14,013 nt of DNA, from positions 1 to 14,013 of the forward strand of contig RPOS01000078.1 in assembly GCA_003820635.1 (NCBI GenBank), in the 5' to 3' direction. This DNA comes from Verrucomicrobiaceae bacterium. Its GTDB lineage: Bacteria; Verrucomicrobiota; Verrucomicrobiae; Verrucomicrobiales; Akkermansiaceae. The first letter of the stretch is position 1. Each line of letters starts with the position of its first letter. This document shows, piece after piece, positions 13,098-14,013 of the stretch. Under the pieces are notes generated by a model. It searched no databases. It worked only from the letters and a program-made list of their open reading frames with translations, and was not told the DNA's origin. The position numbers and the translations under genes are program-made.

Positions 13098-13769
13098 ATG
13101 CGCATCGACATCGTGACCCTGTTCCCGGAGGTGGCCCTCGCGCCGTTGAGCGATTCGATCATCCAGCGCGCCCGCGCGGCCGGAATCGTCGAGGTGGTGG
13201 GACACCAGCTGCGCGATTGGTCGGAGGACAAGCACCGCCGCGTGGACGACTCGCCGTGCGGAGGAGGGCAGGGGATGTTGCTGAAGCCGGAACCGCTGTT
13301 TGCCGCCGTCGAGGCGCTCCGCGGGCCGGAAACGAGGGTGATCCTGATGACGCCGCAGGGCCGGCCCTTCAAGCAGGCCGGCGCCCGCGAGTTGGCGGCG
13401 GCGCAGCATCTGCTCATCCTCTGCGGCCACTACGAGGGCCTGGACCACCGAGTGGTGGAGGCCTTGGTGGACGAGGAAATTTCCATCGGGGATTACGTCC
13501 TGACCAATGGTGCGCTGGCCGCCGCCGTTCTCTGTGATGCGGTGATCCGCCTGCTGCCGGGGGCGCTCGGCGACGAACGCTCGCCGCTGGATGAATCGTT
13601 TTCCGATCCGAATCTGCTGGAGGCACCGGCCTACACCCGGCCGATCGAGTTCCGTGGCATGAGCGTGCCGGAGGTGTTGGTTTCCGGCCACCATGGCAAC
13701 ATCCAGGCGTGGAAACAGCAGGCCGCATTGGCCCGCACCCGCCGCAACCGGCCGGACTTGCTGGATTGA
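13098..13769 (+). CDS. trmD: tRNA (guanine-37-N1)-methyltransferase
   Basis: TrmD uses S-adenosylmethionine to make m1G37 next to the anticodon, preventing +1 frameshifts; it is a cytosolic SPOUT-class dimer with a trefoil knot. The 223-residue protein begins MRIDIVTLFPE, has the DDSPCGGGQGMLLKPEPLF segment, the knot motifs CGHYEGLDHRV (109-119) and EISIGDYVLTNGALAA (127-142), and the C-terminal SFSDPNLLEAPAYTRP with Asp170 aligned to the catalytic Asp169 of E. coli. The usual YVLTGGE is YVLTNGA here, a variant I recall from related phyla. In many bacteria trmD sits in an rpsP-rimM-trmD-rplS operon. Here it is divergent from a peptidase gene and followed by an acetyltransferase gene, so it is outside that cluster on the visible side. 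No Shine-Dalgarno sequence is present. Confidence 0.96.
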   Translation: MRIDIVTLFPEVALAPLSDSIIQRARAAGIVEVVGHQLRDWSEDKHRRVDDSPCGGGQGMLLKPEPLFAAVEALRGPETRVILMTPQGRPFKQAGARELAAAQHLLILCGHYEGLDHRVVEALVDEEISIGDYVLTNGALAAAVLCDAVIRLLPGALGDERSPLDESFSDPNLLEAPAYTRPIEFRGMSVPEVLVSGHHGNIQAWKQQAALARTRRNRPDLLD

Positions 13770-13836
13770 GCGCAAATTTCCCGCATCTGCGTAAAAATCC
13801 GTGCCGCGGCCGCCGATTCGTGCCACAAATCTCCAA

Positions 13837-14013
13837 GTGAACCACGCCTTACATGACCCAAACCACGCCGTGGCGGACGATGCACCCCACGTGGAGCCCG
13901 ACACCTTGGAGGATTTGCCGGCCCTCACCGAGCTGGTGATGGACCTGCTGTCCCGCTCGGATGATTTCACGCCCGTCCGCACCGTTCAGGAGCGCGGGCT
14001 GCGCCTCATCCTG
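13837..14013 (+). CDS. GNAT-family N-acetyltransferase (3' partial, cut by the window edge)
   Basis: A frame open to the window edge follows trmD after 67 bp on the same strand. Its 59 visible codons end in LEDLPALTELVMDLLSRSDD followed by FTPVRTVQERGLRLIL, which matches the N-terminal helix pair of GNAT acetyltransferases, where a D--A---L and a hydrophobic R-GL--IL helix precede the first core strand. The acetyl-CoA-binding motif would lie beyond the edge, so the substrate is unknown. No ATG is available in frame before the homologous part; GTG at 13837 is chosen, and GTG at 13801 is an alternative. It may be co-transcribed with trmD since no terminator is visible between them. Confidence 0.6.
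   Translation, partial: MNHALHDPNHAVADDAPHVEPDTLEDLPALTELVMDLLSRSDDFTPVRTVQERGLRLIL

Noticed and set aside
1..14013. CRISPR array, prophage, toxin-antitoxin or defence cluster
   Set aside because: No regularly spaced direct repeats, integrase, phage structural genes or paired small toxin/antitoxin frames were seen; the genes are housekeeping or exported proteins.

Overview
This window looks like chromosomal DNA of a GC-rich member of the Verrucomicrobiota, probably a Verrucomicrobiales relative of Luteolibacter or Haloferula. The assignment is inferred from four things: a very large modular exported subtilase ending in a DxDxDG/GTDP-type segment, an exported TPR protein typical of the phylum, start codons without a Shine-Dalgarno sequence, and intergenic DNA full of small palindromes, including an 'NHEKHE' type. 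No marker gene such as rRNA is present to fix the taxonomy.

Layout. At the left edge (1-1070, +) lies the 3' part of a NahK-like sugar kinase, followed by about 375 bp holding no convincing intact gene (1071-1446). From 1447 to 3187 (-) are gatC and gatA, two of the three subunits of the tRNA-dependent amidotransferase; gatB is not here. Their spacer carries a four-unit 8-bp tandem repeat. A 474-bp non-coding block (3188-3661) holds an orphan plus-strand terminator, a small hairpin, a ~128-bp imperfect inverted-repeat element and a short palindrome that runs into the stop codon of the next gene. Then come, all on the minus strand, an exported TPR protein (3662-5341), metG (5398-6969), the 1279-residue S8 peptidase (7117-10956), a HIT-family hydrolase (11142-11489) and an M32 carboxypeptidase (11544-13007). 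A 90-bp divergent region separates the last of these from trmD (13098-13769, +), which is followed by the start of a GNAT acetyltransferase cut by the right edge.

How the genes work together. Three loci serve translation: gatCA (amidation of mischarged Glu-tRNA(Gln) or Asp-tRNA(Asn)), metG (methionyl-tRNA synthesis) and trmD (m1G37 of tRNA). Two peptidases, one exported and one cytosolic, and a small nucleotide hydrolase lie between them. The minus-strand genes from 13007 down to 3662 could be partly co-transcribed, but the gaps of 54-185 bp and candidate internal promoters suggest several units.

I did not find a new multi-gene system. The least explained DNA is intergenic: the octamer array between gatC and gatA, the palindrome mosaic at 3399-3668, a similar palindrome upstream of metG, the possible gene remnant after the kinase, and two candidate promoters placed so close to the ATG that the transcripts would be practically leaderless.
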